Shown piece by piece: positions 27,136 to 36,548 of a DNA stretch of 64,000 bases. Below the pieces are notes generated by a model. It had not been told where the DNA came from. It ran no database searches and saw nothing but the letters and a program-made list of their open reading frames with translations. Source of the stretch: Anaerobacillus alkalidiazotrophicus (GTDB taxonomy: Bacteria > Bacillota > Bacilli > Bacillales_H > Anaerobacillaceae); NCBI RefSeq assembly GCF_001866055.1, contig NZ_MLQS01000030.1, positions 1,500 through 65,499 of the forward strand. Direction: 5' to 3'. How positions within the stretch are numbered: the first letter of the stretch is position 1; each line of letters opens with the position of its first letter. The translations under genes were made by a program, and so were the position numbers.

Positions 27136-29454
27136 GTGTTAAATATAAGTAGTAATTATAAAAAGGTAATATTTATTATGATAGTGGCGTCTATTGTTGC
27201 TGTATATTTATTTTTTACTAACTTTACTCCTTATATTGGAATTAAGCTAAAAATAGAGGAGAATAATTTCTATGTGCAATCAGTAAATGAAATGGGGTGG
27301 GGGGCACAAACTGATATTCAGGTTGGAGACCAAGTTATTTTAATTAATGATTTACCACTAGAAAATCATTATACAGTAAGAAACTTTTTAAGAATTGAAC
27401 AAGCAGAAACAATTACTGTATTAAAAGATAGTAGTCATAAAACCTATTTAATTAGTAATTCTTTAGAACTAACAAGGCAATATTTGTATTACCTAGTATT
27501 TCCTTTTCTTTACTTTCTTTGTAACACCCTAGTAAGTATTTTTATATTAAAAAGTCAAATACAAAAAAAGAGCTCTATATTATTAATTTGTTTCTTAAAG
27601 AATTTAGGTCTTTGCTTCATAAGTGCTAGTTCATCAGGAAAGCTAGATATAGTAGGAGGAGTTATTTTAAATTTTAGCTTTTTAGTTGCGCCGGTATTAT
27701 TTTTACATTTTATTTATCATTATCTAATAGAAAAAGGGAGATCATGGATTGATAAGAAGATAATTCTTTGGATATATTTTATAAGTTTATCAGCTTTTTT
27801 TGTAGACACACTTAATTATTTAGAGATAATAGATTATTTTTTTAGTGAGAAATATATCTTATTAATTTCGTTTCTAATTTTAAATTATGTAGTTACGATA
27901 ACTCTAGTAAAATGCTATCGATTATCCAAAAAGGATGAAATAAGAGAGCCGATTAGGTGGATGCTAATGGCATTTGTGCTTGCACTTGCTCCATTTATCT
28001 TTTTGTATACAATTCCATTTATTCTTATAGGAGATACGATTATATCGGGTGTAGTCGCCTCATTATTTATCTTTTTTATACCTACAATTATTTTTTATTT
28101 ATTGTTGTCAAATAAGCTTTTTCCTATCAAAGTATATGTAGATCAATTTAAATATTATTCTTCTATTTTATTGTTTCCGACAATTGCTTTTACATACATC
28201 ATTAAAGCTTATTATTCCAATGGTTATACACTTATTACAATTACCCGTACATTTTTACTAATATACGTTTTGTTGTTTTTATTTTTGGTGTTAAAGAATT
28301 ACATAGATAGAAAATTACGGGCAGTATTATTTGTAGAAAGAGAACAATATCAAAAAAGCATTTACCGTTATAGTGAGTCAATTAAACGAGAAAATAAGGT
28401 GAGTGGTGTATTAAACAGTATTGAAAGAGAAGTGAAAGAAGTATTAAAAGTAAAGTTTATCAGTTACATTCAAGTTTCTAAAAAAGGAAATTTTATTTGT
28501 GCTGACACTGAAAATCAATTTATAGAAGGTGCTTTTGCTAAAAAAATCAATTCTCAAGTTTTAAATGTTGGGAAAATCATTGAACATAAAGAGTATTTCT
28601 TTCTTGTTATTGGTGAGCGCCAAAATTATTATTACTGTTTAATAGTAAAAAAATTAATCAACATACCTTTAAGTAAAGAGCAACAAGATTGGTTAGAGGT
28701 ACTAGCCTATTACACGAGTATTTCAATAGAAAACATGATTAAAATTGAAGAACTACTAAAAAAATTAGAAAGTGTAGAAGCTGATCAAATGGTCGCAAAT
28801 AAATCAAACTGGCTAAATCGATTAATGGTTAACTGGTCAGAAAAAGAAAGAAAGCAATTAGCTATGGATATCCATGATACGATCCTTCAAGATCTGATTG
28901 TTCATAAGAGGAAAGTTGAAGAGATAAAACGATTAGCTAAGGATAAGCCACTTATTCTAGAAAGTAGAATAGAAGAATTGGAAGAAGATGTTTTAGATAT
29001 GATGTACACTATTCGCGAGACATGCCACGAGTTATCACCGCCACTTTTGGCAAAGTTAGGTCTCAAACACGCCTTGCAGGATTTAGAAGTGAAATTTAAT
29101 TTGCTTTCTACTAGTAAATTAGTTTTCAAGATTGAAGGAGATAACCAAAGTCTTCAGTTAAAAAATGATTACGAGTTAGCTGTTTTTCGTAGCGTTCAAG
29201 AATTATTAAATAACGCTATTAAGCATGCTAAAGCAACTGAAGTAACTATTTTGGTTAAAATAAGTGATCAAACTTTGGAAATATACTATCAAGATAATGG
29301 AATAGGTACAGATCTTTCTACCCAAAATAAAAATCAAAAAAATATGGGGCTAATAGGTATGAAAGGTCGTGTTCATAGTTTTGGCGGAGAAATAAAGCTT
29401 ACATCGAATCCAGGTAAGGGGATGAAAGTTCAAATCGTTATACCATTAAAATAA
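27136..29454 (+). CDS. comP: ComP, membrane histidine kinase of the ComX system
   Basis: A 772-residue sensor kinase. After a first membrane segment there is a PDZ-like extracytoplasmic stretch (about 40-115, GWGAQTDIQVGDQVILIND), then about eight further hydrophobic spans to about residue 390, a cytoplasmic linker, the HisKA_3 dimerisation motif RKQLAMDIHDTILQDL (phospho-His near 580) and a HATPase region with ELLNNAIKHAKA and DNGIGTD. This is the ComP layout. It senses extracellular ComX and phosphorylates ComA. GTG start 9 bases after the comX stop, with GGAGG inside the comX end. Confidence 0.92.
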   Translation: MLNISSNYKKVIFIMIVASIVAVYLFFTNFTPYIGIKLKIEENNFYVQSVNEMGWGAQTDIQVGDQVILINDLPLENHYTVRNFLRIEQAETITVLKDSSHKTYLISNSLELTRQYLYYLVFPFLYFLCNTLVSIFILKSQIQKKSSILLICFLKNLGLCFISASSSGKLDIVGGVILNFSFLVAPVLFLHFIYHYLIEKGRSWIDKKIILWIYFISLSAFFVDTLNYLEIIDYFFSEKYILLISFLILNYVVTITLVKCYRLSKKDEIREPIRWMLMAFVLALAPFIFLYTIPFILIGDTIISGVVASLFIFFIPTIIFYLLLSNKLFPIKVYVDQFKYYSSILLFPTIAFTYIIKAYYSNGYTLITITRTFLLIYVLLFLFLVLKNYIDRKLRAVLFVEREQYQKSIYRYSESIKRENKVSGVLNSIEREVKEVLKVKFISYIQVSKKGNFICADTENQFIEGAFAKKINSQVLNVGKIIEHKEYFFLVIGERQNYYYCLIVKKLINIPLSKEQQDWLEVLAYYTSISIENMIKIEELLKKLESVEADQMVANKSNWLNRLMVNWSEKERKQLAMDIHDTILQDLIVHKRKVEEIKRLAKDKPLILESRIEELEEDVLDMMYTIRETCHELSPPLLAKLGLKHALQDLEVKFNLLSTSKLVFKIEGDNQSLQLKNDYELAVFRSVQELLNNAIKHAKATEVTILVKISDQTLEIYYQDNGIGTDLSTQNKNQKNMGLIGMKGRVHSFGGEIKLTSNPGKGMKVQIVIPLK

Positions 29455-29476
29455 GTAGCTAAAAGCAGGTGATAGT

Positions 29477-30121
29477 TTGATTAATATTCTTATTGTAGAT
29501 GATCATTCCATAGTGGGAGAAGGTACAAAAACTATATTATCAAGTGAAACCGACTTTAATGTCGAGTTCCATGGTTCAAGTTTAGAAATAATGAGTTTAT
29601 TGAAAGTAAAAAAACATGATGTTTATTTAATAGATTTTGAAATGCCTGAATTAAATGGTTTAGAATTAACAAAGGAAATTTTGAACGTTCATCAAGATGC
29701 GAAGATTATTATTTTTACAGGTTATGAAATTACTTGTTATTTTAACCATCTAGTTGAAGTCGGCGTTTCTGCCTTTATAAGCAAGTCATCCTCTAAAGAA
29801 CAGCTTATTCGTACAATCAGAGATGTGATCAATCATCAATCCGTTATTCCTACTGAGATATTACATCAACTTCGAAGGACCGAATCTAAACTTTGCTTCG
29901 AAAACGGTACCAAAATTTCATTTTCTCTAAAAGAAGAAGAAATTGTGATAAAGATCTCCAAAGGACTAACAAACGAACAAATAGCGAAGGAATTATTTAC
30001 GAGTAGTAGGACTGTAGAAAGACATTTAAGAGAGATTTTCAAGAAATTAAATGTTAGTTCCAGAGTTGATGTTGTTGAAAAAGGACGTAAGCTAGGGTTA
30101 ATACCAGAGGTTTTGATTTGA
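29477..30121 (+). CDS. comA: ComA, LuxR-type response regulator
   Basis: A 214-residue regulator with an N-terminal receiver domain (acidic pair D8-D9, phospho-acceptor D53 in YLIDFEMPELNG, Lys in FISKSSS) and a C-terminal LuxR/NarL helix-turn-helix (GLTNEQIAKELFTSSRTVER). In B. subtilis ComA~P activates competence and surfactin genes. TTG start with AGGTGAT 4 bases before it. It is followed by a terminator. The peptide-modification operon 530 bases downstream is a plausible target, though no clear ComA box was found. Confidence 0.9.
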   Translation: MINILIVDDHSIVGEGTKTILSSETDFNVEFHGSSLEIMSLLKVKKHDVYLIDFEMPELNGLELTKEILNVHQDAKIIIFTGYEITCYFNHLVEVGVSAFISKSSSKEQLIRTIRDVINHQSVIPTEILHQLRRTESKLCFENGTKISFSLKEEEIVIKISKGLTNEQIAKELFTSSRTVERHLREIFKKLNVSSRVDVVEKGRKLGLIPEVLI

Positions 30122-30125
30122 TCAT

Positions 30126-30156
30126 AGGATGCTCTCGATTTGAGGGCATCTTTTTG
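30126..30156 (+). terminator. terminator of comQXPA
   Basis: GGATGCTCTC / GAGGGCATC stem with GATTT loop, then TTTTTG. Confidence 0.85.
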
Positions 30157-30653
30157 ACGTCCATCAAAAATTTCATTTTCTATACAATTAACTTAGCATT
30201 CCAATTAGTCTAGTAAAAATAAAGTTAGTGACCGACAAAACTTGGTGAAACTCCGCCAAAAATGGCGGAACCGCGCCACATTTTGTCGGTTACTTTTTTA
30301 CCAAGATATAGTAGGATAATTGGTAAGAGTTAGGAATTGATAATCTGTTAAATTAGACAAAGTTGGAACGAAATTCAAATGCTATTTTATAAAAAGTACC
30401 CTTATGTAAAACAACACGATGCTTCTGACTATGACGCTTAGTTACAGTAAAAACAGTAATTGTGTGAACAAGAAAAAATCGGTACCGTTACGTTTGGTGT
30501 ATAGTTAAGTGGATATTCGAAGAATTCAAAAAAAACGCTCCTGTTAATAAATAATTTCAATATAATGTAAAATGAAATCAAAGAATTTATGATAAAGACT
30601 AATAAATTGATTTAGTGACTATTTAACTACTACAAAAATGGGGGTAGGTTTAA
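30157..30653. promoter_or_regulatory. intergenic region upstream of the peptide-modification operon
   Basis: About 500 non-coding bases. 30231-30300 is a terminator-like repeat described separately. 30563-30568 is TATAAT, a possible -10 without a clear -35. GGGGGTAGG before 30654 is the ribosome binding site. I looked for the ComA box TTGCGG-N4-CCGCAA and saw none; TGGCGG-AA-CCGCGCCA at 30263 is part of the repeat. Confidence 0.4.
30231..30300. repeat. double-stem terminator-like repeat, copy 1
   Basis: The outer stem is ACCGACAAAA / TTTTGTCGGT, the inner one CCGCCA / TGGCGG, followed by TTACTTTTTT. Related copies are at 39971-40010, 43576-43625 and 44675-44723. Similarity to copy 3 continues after the hairpin (GATATAGTAG.AT...TAGTAAGAGTTGG-like) to about 30340. 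Confidence 0.75.
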
Positions 30654-31463
30654 ATGAATATGAAAACTAAAGAAATACTTGAATACAAGAAAAACATTGA
30701 ATCTAAAATAGAAAAAAAATATAAGAGTTTAAGCAAGATGCTGAATATAGAAATTAAACAAAGAATTGATGGTAGGTATTTATTATTGCCTTACGCAATT
30801 AATGAAATATTCGAAGTTACAGATGAGCAATTAACTATATTAGAAGAAATAGCAGGTTTGTTTTTAGATCATATTAGTTCAATTGATATGGTAATAGATA
30901 GAGAAAGTAATGATATGACTTTCCTATCTGTAAAATACTTTTTAATATATGAAATAATAAATTCGTTCAGAAAGTTAAATCTGTCACAATCATTTTTTGA
31001 GGAATTAGTACAAGACGCTGCAGAATACATTTTTTCAATTAACAGAGTAAATTTTCCTATCGGAAGTGATAGTCTATATGAAAGAGTGGCAAGAGGAAAA
31101 CTGAAAATGGTGAATTGTATTATACGTGCTATGAATGAATTAACCAGCAATATAACATCATATTCATTATTCGAAATAAGCCAATATTTCTCAAATATTT
31201 GTTTACTGGAGCAATTATTTGATGACTTACGTGACATTGATGAAGATTTAAAAAGTAAACAATATAATTATTTTAATTCTCAAACAGATGACAGAGATAA
31301 TATTGCGTATAAATTGTGCGAAAAAATAATTAGTTTGTCGGAAGTTATTAATAAAAATAGCTCTAGTGAGTTTGAATTACTAAATAAAATTTTCTTAGAT
31401 GATAATTTAATTAAGGTTAAAACCATTAGAGATAAGATAGAAGAAAAGAAAGTAATGATATAA
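30654..31463 (+). CDS. class-I isoprenoid-synthase-like protein, first gene of the RiPP operon
   Basis: A 269-residue, largely helical protein. Two acidic motifs sit where class-I isoprenoid enzymes bind Mg-diphosphate: LDHISSID (residues 71-78) and FDDLRDIDED (189-198), the latter like the second motif of phytoene/squalene-synthase-fold proteins. It is not a close copy of the ComQ upstream. It opens an operon with a radical SAM enzyme, protease, exporter and Trp/Cys-containing precursor peptides, so peptide prenylation or supply of a prenyl donor is a reasonable guess. That role is inference; the fold assignment rests on motif spacing only. Confidence 0.6.
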   Translation: MNMKTKEILEYKKNIESKIEKKYKSLSKMLNIEIKQRIDGRYLLLPYAINEIFEVTDEQLTILEEIAGLFLDHISSIDMVIDRESNDMTFLSVKYFLIYEIINSFRKLNLSQSFFEELVQDAAEYIFSINRVNFPIGSDSLYERVARGKLKMVNCIIRAMNELTSNITSYSLFEISQYFSNICLLEQLFDDLRDIDEDLKSKQYNYFNSQTDDRDNIAYKLCEKIISLSEVINKNSSSEFELLNKIFLDDNLIKVKTIRDKIEEKKVMI

Positions 31464-31520
31464 AAAATCTAATTTTAATTACTATATAAATACTTTTTTG
31501 TATGTTAGGGAGATAAAATT

Positions 31521-32864
31521 ATGTTAATTGTTTCAAATTATACTATATTTTCAACAATGAATTGTAAAAATAAATATATTGTGCATGGATATACGGGAAG
31601 TGTTGATTTATTAGAGGAAAATGTCTATAGCAAACTATTACAAATTTCAAAAATGAAGAAAGAAAAACAAGAAACGCTTCTGAGTTCGCTAAAGGATATT
31701 GATACCTTAATTGAAAGGGGCTATGTTGTTTCAAGTTATAAAGATGAAGAAAAATATTATAGGATAGCAAACCATTTATATGAAAGTAGATCAATGATTA
31801 CATCAATTGTGATTGTACCGTCAATGGGGTGTAATTTTAGGTGCTCTTACTGTTTTGAACTAACAGACTTAGATATGGCCCCGATGAAAAAAATGGAATT
31901 AAGTGTAATTGATTCTACTTTTAAATATATTGACAAACTAGAAACAATTAAACAAATAACACTATTCGGTGGAGAGCCACTAGAAAAAGATAACTATAGT
32001 ATTGTTGATTATATAGTGAATGAAGGCAAAAAAAGAAATATACAAGTTAATGCGGTAACTAATGGATATGATTTAGATAGCTACATAGAAATATTTAAAA
32101 ATAATGTGAATTTTGATTCCATCCAAGTTACTTTAGATGGAACTAGAGAAAGACATGATTTATTAAGGTATTTGAAAAATGGGTCAGGAACGTTTAACAA
32201 GATAATTAAAAATATTCAAATGCTAATTAAAGAAATACCTAAACTAAATATTACAATTAGAGTAAATCTATCAATAGAAAACGAAAGCGATTATATAGCT
32301 TTAAAAGAATATTTAAAAGCCAAAGAAATTCTATCTGATTGTACCAATGTAAGTATTTACAATAAATGTCTACATACAGCTTACATTAATACTAAAAAAA
32401 AGTATATGGATAAAGATATTACAAAGAATGATGATATAAAACACGATAATCTAACATATAAGTTGCATAGATCACAAATAAAAGATTTACTAGGTAGAAA
32501 TAGCATTCCATTTCGAACATCAGTCTGTGGTGCAACTGGAAATATGTTAGTCGTCACACCTAATAAGAATTTGTTTGCATGTTGGGAACAAATCCAAAAT
32601 AATAACAAATCAATAGGTAAGATAAGTTTAGAAAAAGATAATAGGATACAGTTTAATGAAAAATATTTAAACTGGAAAAAAAGACATGTTCATATGTTGA
32701 AAAATTGTAGCAAGTGTAAATATAGTTTGTTCTGTGGTGGAGGTTGTCCGAATCATTCTGAAATAGTAAATAATGATATGTTTCAAAGTTACTGTCAAGA
32801 TTCAAAGATTATGATTCATAAAAGTTTTGACGAAGCTATTGGAGAAAAAATTAATGAATGTTAA
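31521..32864 (+). CDS. radical SAM/SPASM peptide-modifying enzyme
   Basis: A 447-residue enzyme. The N-terminal 90 residues (NKYIVHGYTGSVDLLEENVY) resemble the leader-binding front part of RiPP maturases. The radical SAM cluster motif is CNFRCSYC (C104, C108, C111), and FGGEP is the SAM-binding motif. The C-terminal SPASM region (about 335-445) has SVCGATGNM, FACWE, CSKCKYSLFCGGGCPNH and a late Cys, which would hold two auxiliary Fe-S clusters. Such enzymes make thioether, carbon-carbon or epimer modifications on precursor peptides. The Cys-x-x-Asn-x-Cys peptides encoded downstream are the likely substrates. AGGGAG lies before the ATG. Confidence 0.9.
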   Translation: MLIVSNYTIFSTMNCKNKYIVHGYTGSVDLLEENVYSKLLQISKMKKEKQETLLSSLKDIDTLIERGYVVSSYKDEEKYYRIANHLYESRSMITSIVIVPSMGCNFRCSYCFELTDLDMAPMKKMELSVIDSTFKYIDKLETIKQITLFGGEPLEKDNYSIVDYIVNEGKKRNIQVNAVTNGYDLDSYIEIFKNNVNFDSIQVTLDGTRERHDLLRYLKNGSGTFNKIIKNIQMLIKEIPKLNITIRVNLSIENESDYIALKEYLKAKEILSDCTNVSIYNKCLHTAYINTKKKYMDKDITKNDDIKHDNLTYKLHRSQIKDLLGRNSIPFRTSVCGATGNMLVVTPNKNLFACWEQIQNNNKSIGKISLEKDNRIQFNEKYLNWKKRHVHMLKNCSKCKYSLFCGGGCPNHSEIVNNDMFQSYCQDSKIMIHKSFDEAIGEKINEC

Positions 32865-33897
32865 TACGTTAGTAACTGATAAAAATCCCTCAATAAAAAT
32901 AGCAGAATTTGATTATAACGGAAAGCAAAAAAAAATTGTTGCATACTCTAAGAAGTACAACAATGCAATATTATTAAATAAAGAGATTCCTATAGAAGTA
33001 CTATTACAAAAAGAGGATAAATACTTTAATTTTAAAAAAGAAAAAACAATCTTTTTTAAAAAAATAATAGGGAGCAGTTGGGATTTTAGTTTTTTAAAAT
33101 ACTTTGAGTTTCTTTTAACTAAAACAGGAAAAATATTTTGTTTTTTTCTCTTATTTCCTTGTATTTTGACGTTTTCACTTATTAAATTTATTTCTCAACA
33201 AAGTAAATTATATAGTAATTTTTTTGATACAAATAGCCTTTTAGTGATTATTCTATTTTGCATATGTTTACTAATACAAACTATTTTTCATGAATTTGGA
33301 CATTTAACTGCAATGAAAAAAAACAAACTTAGTTTGAGTGGGGTAGGTGTAGGAATATATTTAACATCGGTAGTATTATTTGTTCCAATGTATGAAAGTT
33401 GGTTATTAAAAAGAAAACAAAGACTGGAAATAGATATAGCGGGAATTATTTTTCAACTTTATTTTATCTTTATAGTATTAATGGTTAATTTATTTATTAA
33501 AAGTGAACTGGTTAACATATATATATTATTTTCTACTATGATACTATTAAATAACTTTAATCCATTCTTAAAATATGATGGTTATTGGATATTATCTGAC
33601 CACCTTGGTGTTTACAATTTACACAAATGGATAAGAATATCTATCAAAAATATGTTCACTAATAGTGAAGAATTAACAGCAGTATTTTATAAGCATACAA
33701 TCATAAAAATTAAATGTTACTCTTTAATTACAAGTATTTTTTTAGTGTTTTTCCTATTTATGCTATTTAGGATTAATGTTACAAATATAACAGAATTAAT
33801 AGTTGAAGCAAATATTTTCAGGCTTTTTTACACTGTTTTTATCGCCTATTTTACATTGCTTGCATTTAAGTCAATTATTCGTGTTTTATGGAGGTAG
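32854..33897 (+). CDS. M50-family membrane zinc metalloprotease
   Basis: A 347-residue multi-pass membrane protein with HEFGH (residues 146-150) as zinc site and NPFLKYDGYW as the downstream metal-ligand motif, as in site-2-protease-like peptidases of RiPP systems such as YydH. It probably removes the leader or processes the modified peptide at the membrane. ATG at 32854 overlaps the radical SAM stop by 11 bases, with GGAG 10 bases upstream; an earlier in-frame TTG at 32827 lies inside the upstream gene. Confidence 0.88.
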   Translation: MNVNTLVTDKNPSIKIAEFDYNGKQKKIVAYSKKYNNAILLNKEIPIEVLLQKEDKYFNFKKEKTIFFKKIIGSSWDFSFLKYFEFLLTKTGKIFCFFLLFPCILTFSLIKFISQQSKLYSNFFDTNSLLVIILFCICLLIQTIFHEFGHLTAMKKNKLSLSGVGVGIYLTSVVLFVPMYESWLLKRKQRLEIDIAGIIFQLYFIFIVLMVNLFIKSELVNIYILFSTMILLNNFNPFLKYDGYWILSDHLGVYNLHKWIRISIKNMFTNSEELTAVFYKHTIIKIKCYSLITSIFLVFFLFMLFRINVTNITELIVEANIFRLFYTVFIAYFTLLAFKSIIRVLWR

Positions 33898-33900
33898 ATT

Positions 33901-35808
33901 ATGAGGATAAAGGTACATAATTTAAAAGAAATAAAAGATAAAAGAGAAGTTTTTTCTAATGTGGATTTTGAAATAAAAGAAAACTCCCTATTTTGTATTA
34001 CTGGACGATCGGGAGTAGGTAAAACTACATTATTTTTTTCAATGATGGGTTTAAGTAAAACTACAAGTGGTGAAATATATTATGGTAATTATTCGTTCCA
34101 CGAGTTATCTGATAAAGAAAAGGAGGCATTTAGACAAAAGTTTTTCGGTTTTGTACCACAGCAGCACTTATTAATAGAAGAATTTAGTGTTTATCAAAAT
34201 GTCACTATACCATTAAGGTTTTCTGATATGTCAAAGAAAGAAAAACAAAATAAAGTTAAAGAAGTATTAATTCAAGTAGGTTTAGAAGGATATGAAACAA
34301 AAAAAGTATCAAAATTATCAATTGGAGAAAAGCAGAGGGTTGCTATAGCAAGAGCAATTATCCATAGTCCTAAGATAATATTTGCTGACGAACCAACTGC
34401 ATCTGTAGATAGACATAATCGTGAAAAAATATTAAATATTTTTAAAGAACTAGTGAATAAAGGTACAACAGTAATTATTATTACCCATGACCGTTATGTT
34501 GAAGAACAATGCAATATAATCTATAACTTAGAAACAAGAGAAATAACTCAAAATGATAATAATGGATTCACATCACTTATAAAGGAGATTAGTCGTCCAA
34601 ATAAGAAAAAAAATAACTATTTTTCAGGTTTGATTTACTCGTTTCACCATTTTCAAAATAGTAAAGCACGAAACATACTTTTGATCTTTACCATTTTAAT
34701 TTCATTAGTATTAACATTCTTCATTCAAGCGGTGAATAGAGGTTTGTTAAATAATTATTCAGAGTTTATCAATGAAACAAGTAATAGAACCTTAGTTATA
34801 ATTGATCAACAAAATAGAGATATAGATGATATAAAGAATATTACTAATGAAACATTACATAAAGCGGGAAATAAGATAGAAAAAATTGAGGAAATTGGTG
34901 TATCCCAACAGTTTATTAAAATAGAGTTTAATGGCAAAACACATAACCCTCTTAATTTTTATAATAATTATTTACAAGAATACCCAGAAACTGTAACTTC
35001 ATTACCTTATAATAACCCTAACAACGTAATTTTAGGTACTGAGAAAATAAATAGAAACGGAGTTATTATTCCAGAAACACTTGCAAAACAACTAACTGAA
35101 CAAGGGGATTTAACAAATATAATTGGTGAAAGTATTACCCTTAAAATTCCTACTAATGTTGAGTTAAAATCAATAACTTTTGAGATTCAGGGTATTTTAG
35201 AATCGGATGGAAATTCAACTAATTATCCAATTTTCATTTCAAAACAGCGATATAACTCACTCAGTGATGAACTTAAAAGGGATAAGATTTACTTGGTGGA
35301 CATGTTTGAAGAGGTAACTCAAGAAGATGTATTTAGTCTTGCAGTTGAAGCAAATATAACTGCCAATAATCCAGCTATTTCCCTTTCGAACTTTCTAAAT
35401 ACTGTAAATGCTGTAAAAATGTTAATGGTGTTTTTAACTTCCGCATTTATATTGGTTACTCTTACATTTACTTCTCTCTTATCTTATATAAATGTAGTTC
35501 AAAGGAAATCAGAATTTGCTATTTTTTCAATTTTTGGATTCAGTAAATTTAAAAATGCACAAATCTTTTTATTTGAATACTTTTTAGTTTTTTTAGTTGC
35601 AGGCCTAACTTCAGTTTTATTATTTAACTTCCTAATAGATCCAATAAATATATTATTTGAACAACAAAGCAATTTAAAAGAAGTTTTAAAAATGAATAGT
35701 TTAGATTACTTAATAGGTTTATCAACGTTTTTATTGTTCTTTGCTATAGTTTTAATAATACCTCTATACAAAATAGTAACAAATAGTGTATATAAAAATT
35801 TGCAATAA
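33901..35808 (+). CDS. fused ABC transporter ATPase-permease, MacB/FtsX type
   Basis: A 635-residue exporter. Residues 1-220 form the ATPase (Walker A GRSGVGKTTL near 35-44, signature LSIGEKQRVAIARA near 140, Walker B IIFADEPTASVD). Then comes a membrane part with one span near 255-275, a large extracytoplasmic domain (about 280-500), and three spans at the C-terminus with the FtsX-like fold. It starts three bases after the protease stop (GGAGG upstream) and lies directly before the precursor genes, so it likely exports the mature peptide or gives self-protection. Confidence 0.88.
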   Translation: MRIKVHNLKEIKDKREVFSNVDFEIKENSLFCITGRSGVGKTTLFFSMMGLSKTTSGEIYYGNYSFHELSDKEKEAFRQKFFGFVPQQHLLIEEFSVYQNVTIPLRFSDMSKKEKQNKVKEVLIQVGLEGYETKKVSKLSIGEKQRVAIARAIIHSPKIIFADEPTASVDRHNREKILNIFKELVNKGTTVIIITHDRYVEEQCNIIYNLETREITQNDNNGFTSLIKEISRPNKKKNNYFSGLIYSFHHFQNSKARNILLIFTILISLVLTFFIQAVNRGLLNNYSEFINETSNRTLVIIDQQNRDIDDIKNITNETLHKAGNKIEKIEEIGVSQQFIKIEFNGKTHNPLNFYNNYLQEYPETVTSLPYNNPNNVILGTEKINRNGVIIPETLAKQLTEQGDLTNIIGESITLKIPTNVELKSITFEIQGILESDGNSTNYPIFISKQRYNSLSDELKRDKIYLVDMFEEVTQEDVFSLAVEANITANNPAISLSNFLNTVNAVKMLMVFLTSAFILVTLTFTSLLSYINVVQRKSEFAIFSIFGFSKFKNAQIFLFEYFLVFLVAGLTSVLLFNFLIDPINILFEQQSNLKEVLKMNSLDYLIGLSTFLLFFAIVLIIPLYKIVTNSVYKNLQ

Positions 35809-35864
35809 AATAGAACCCTCAAAAGGAAAGGTTATTTCAAAAACTGCTGAAAGGAGAATCTACA

Positions 35865-35999
35865 ATGTTACCATTGAATGAACTCAGTGAAGTATTAGAT
35901 GAATTAGAGAATAAAGAACTTTTATCGTGTAGTTGGAATGCTTGTCCAATAAATCATGGGAACTGCTTTGTTGTAACATGTAGTTTTGACATATCATGA
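35865..35999 (+). CDS. RiPP precursor peptide 1 (44 aa)
   Basis: Reads MLPLNELSEVLDELENKELL, then core-like SCSWNACPINHGNCFVVTCS and FDIS. AAGGAG is 8 bases before ATG. The leader motif ELE-N-K-x-x-L-S leads into C-S-W-N-A-C, matching the Cys-x-x-Asn-x-Cys motif of the other peptides. Two further Cys lie in a longer tail. It follows the exporter gene by 56 bases, and its stop overlaps the start of peptide 2 (ATGA). Probable substrate of the radical SAM enzyme. Confidence 0.8.
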   Translation: MLPLNELSEVLDELENKELLSCSWNACPINHGNCFVVTCSFDIS

Positions 36000-36127
36000 G
36001 ATCGTTAAATTCCGTCATTGATATAGAAGAACTAGAAGACAGAGAAGAGTTGGGCTGTTGGGTTAATATTTGCGGTATTAATCGTAGTGTATTACCTATC
36101 ATGATTTGCAAAATCAATTTTATTTAA
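35996..36127 (+). CDS. RiPP precursor peptide 2 (43 aa)
   Basis: Reads MRSLNSVIDIEELEDREELG, then core-like CWVNICGINRSVLPIMICKI and NFI. The ATG overlaps the stop of peptide 1 by four bases, so translation is coupled. The leader motif ELE-D-R-x-x-L-G is followed by C-W-V-N-I-C, again Cys-x-x-Asn-x-Cys with Trp one position earlier than in the others. It contains W-V-N, a tripeptide of the type cyclised by cyclophane-forming radical SAM enzymes. Confidence 0.75.
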   Translation: MRSLNSVIDIEELEDREELGCWVNICGINRSVLPIMICKINFI

Positions 36128-36266
36128 TTGATAGGATAACTATGTTTTTTTAGGAAGATTAATTTCTTCTAAATTTCCCCATGTAGGTCAACTCAAATTT
36201 AATATGTTTTAAACTATATTAGCGCCTTTTGAGGAAGAGAAATAACCTGCTAAGAAAGAAAGGGGG

Positions 36267-36368
36267 AAATCTGAGGCCGATCAGCTAATTGTAAGTGTAG
36301 TGGAATTAGAAGAAAAATTAGAATTTGGTTGTGGTTAGAATAATTGCAGAGTTAATCTAATAGCATAA
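36267..36368 (+). pseudogene. RiPP precursor copy 3, broken
   Basis: A frame reading VVELEEKLEFGCG, then a TAG (36336-36338) and NNCRVNLIA. Compared with copies 4 and 5, the TAG replaces the Trp codon TGG. The first codons have also changed, leaving AAATCTGAGGCC where ATGAAAAATTTA would be expected, so no start codon remains. GAAAGGGGG upstream is the old ribosome binding site. Confidence 0.75.
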
Positions 36369-36402
36369 TAAGCTTTAAAGATGGAGAGGAGAGCAAAAAA
36401 AT

Positions 36403-36513
36403 ATGAAAAATTTAAATCAGACTGATGAACTAATTAAGTGTGTAGAAGAACTTGAAGAAAAATTAGAATTTGGTTGCGGTTGGAATACTTGCGGAGCTAA
36501 TTTAACATTATAA
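36403..36513 (+). CDS. RiPP precursor peptide 4 (36 aa)
   Basis: Reads MKNLNQTDELIKCVEELEEK, then LEFGCGWNTCGANLTL. GAGAGGAGAG lies about 10 bases before ATG. Leader motif ELE-E-K-x-x-F-G precedes C-G-W-N-T-C. The core is only 12 residues after Gly24. A Cys at position 13 lies in the leader. It is nearly identical at DNA level to copy 5, a recent tandem duplicate. Intact and the best candidate for product isolation. Confidence 0.8.
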   Translation: MKNLNQTDELIKCVEELEEKLEFGCGWNTCGANLTL

Positions 36514-36548
36514 TAAGCTTTAAAAAGTGAGAGGGGAGGAAATAAATA

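Noticed and set aside
30251..30280. TGGCGG-AA-CCGCGCCA as a ComA box
   Set aside because: It belongs to the double-hairpin repeat that also occurs at 39971, 43576 and 44675, where ComA control is not expected, and the spacing does not fit TTGCGG-N4-CCGCAA.
30654..31463. Second ComQ for the same ComX
   Set aside because: Its motif spacing and overall sequence differ from the ComQ at 26044, and it heads a different operon.
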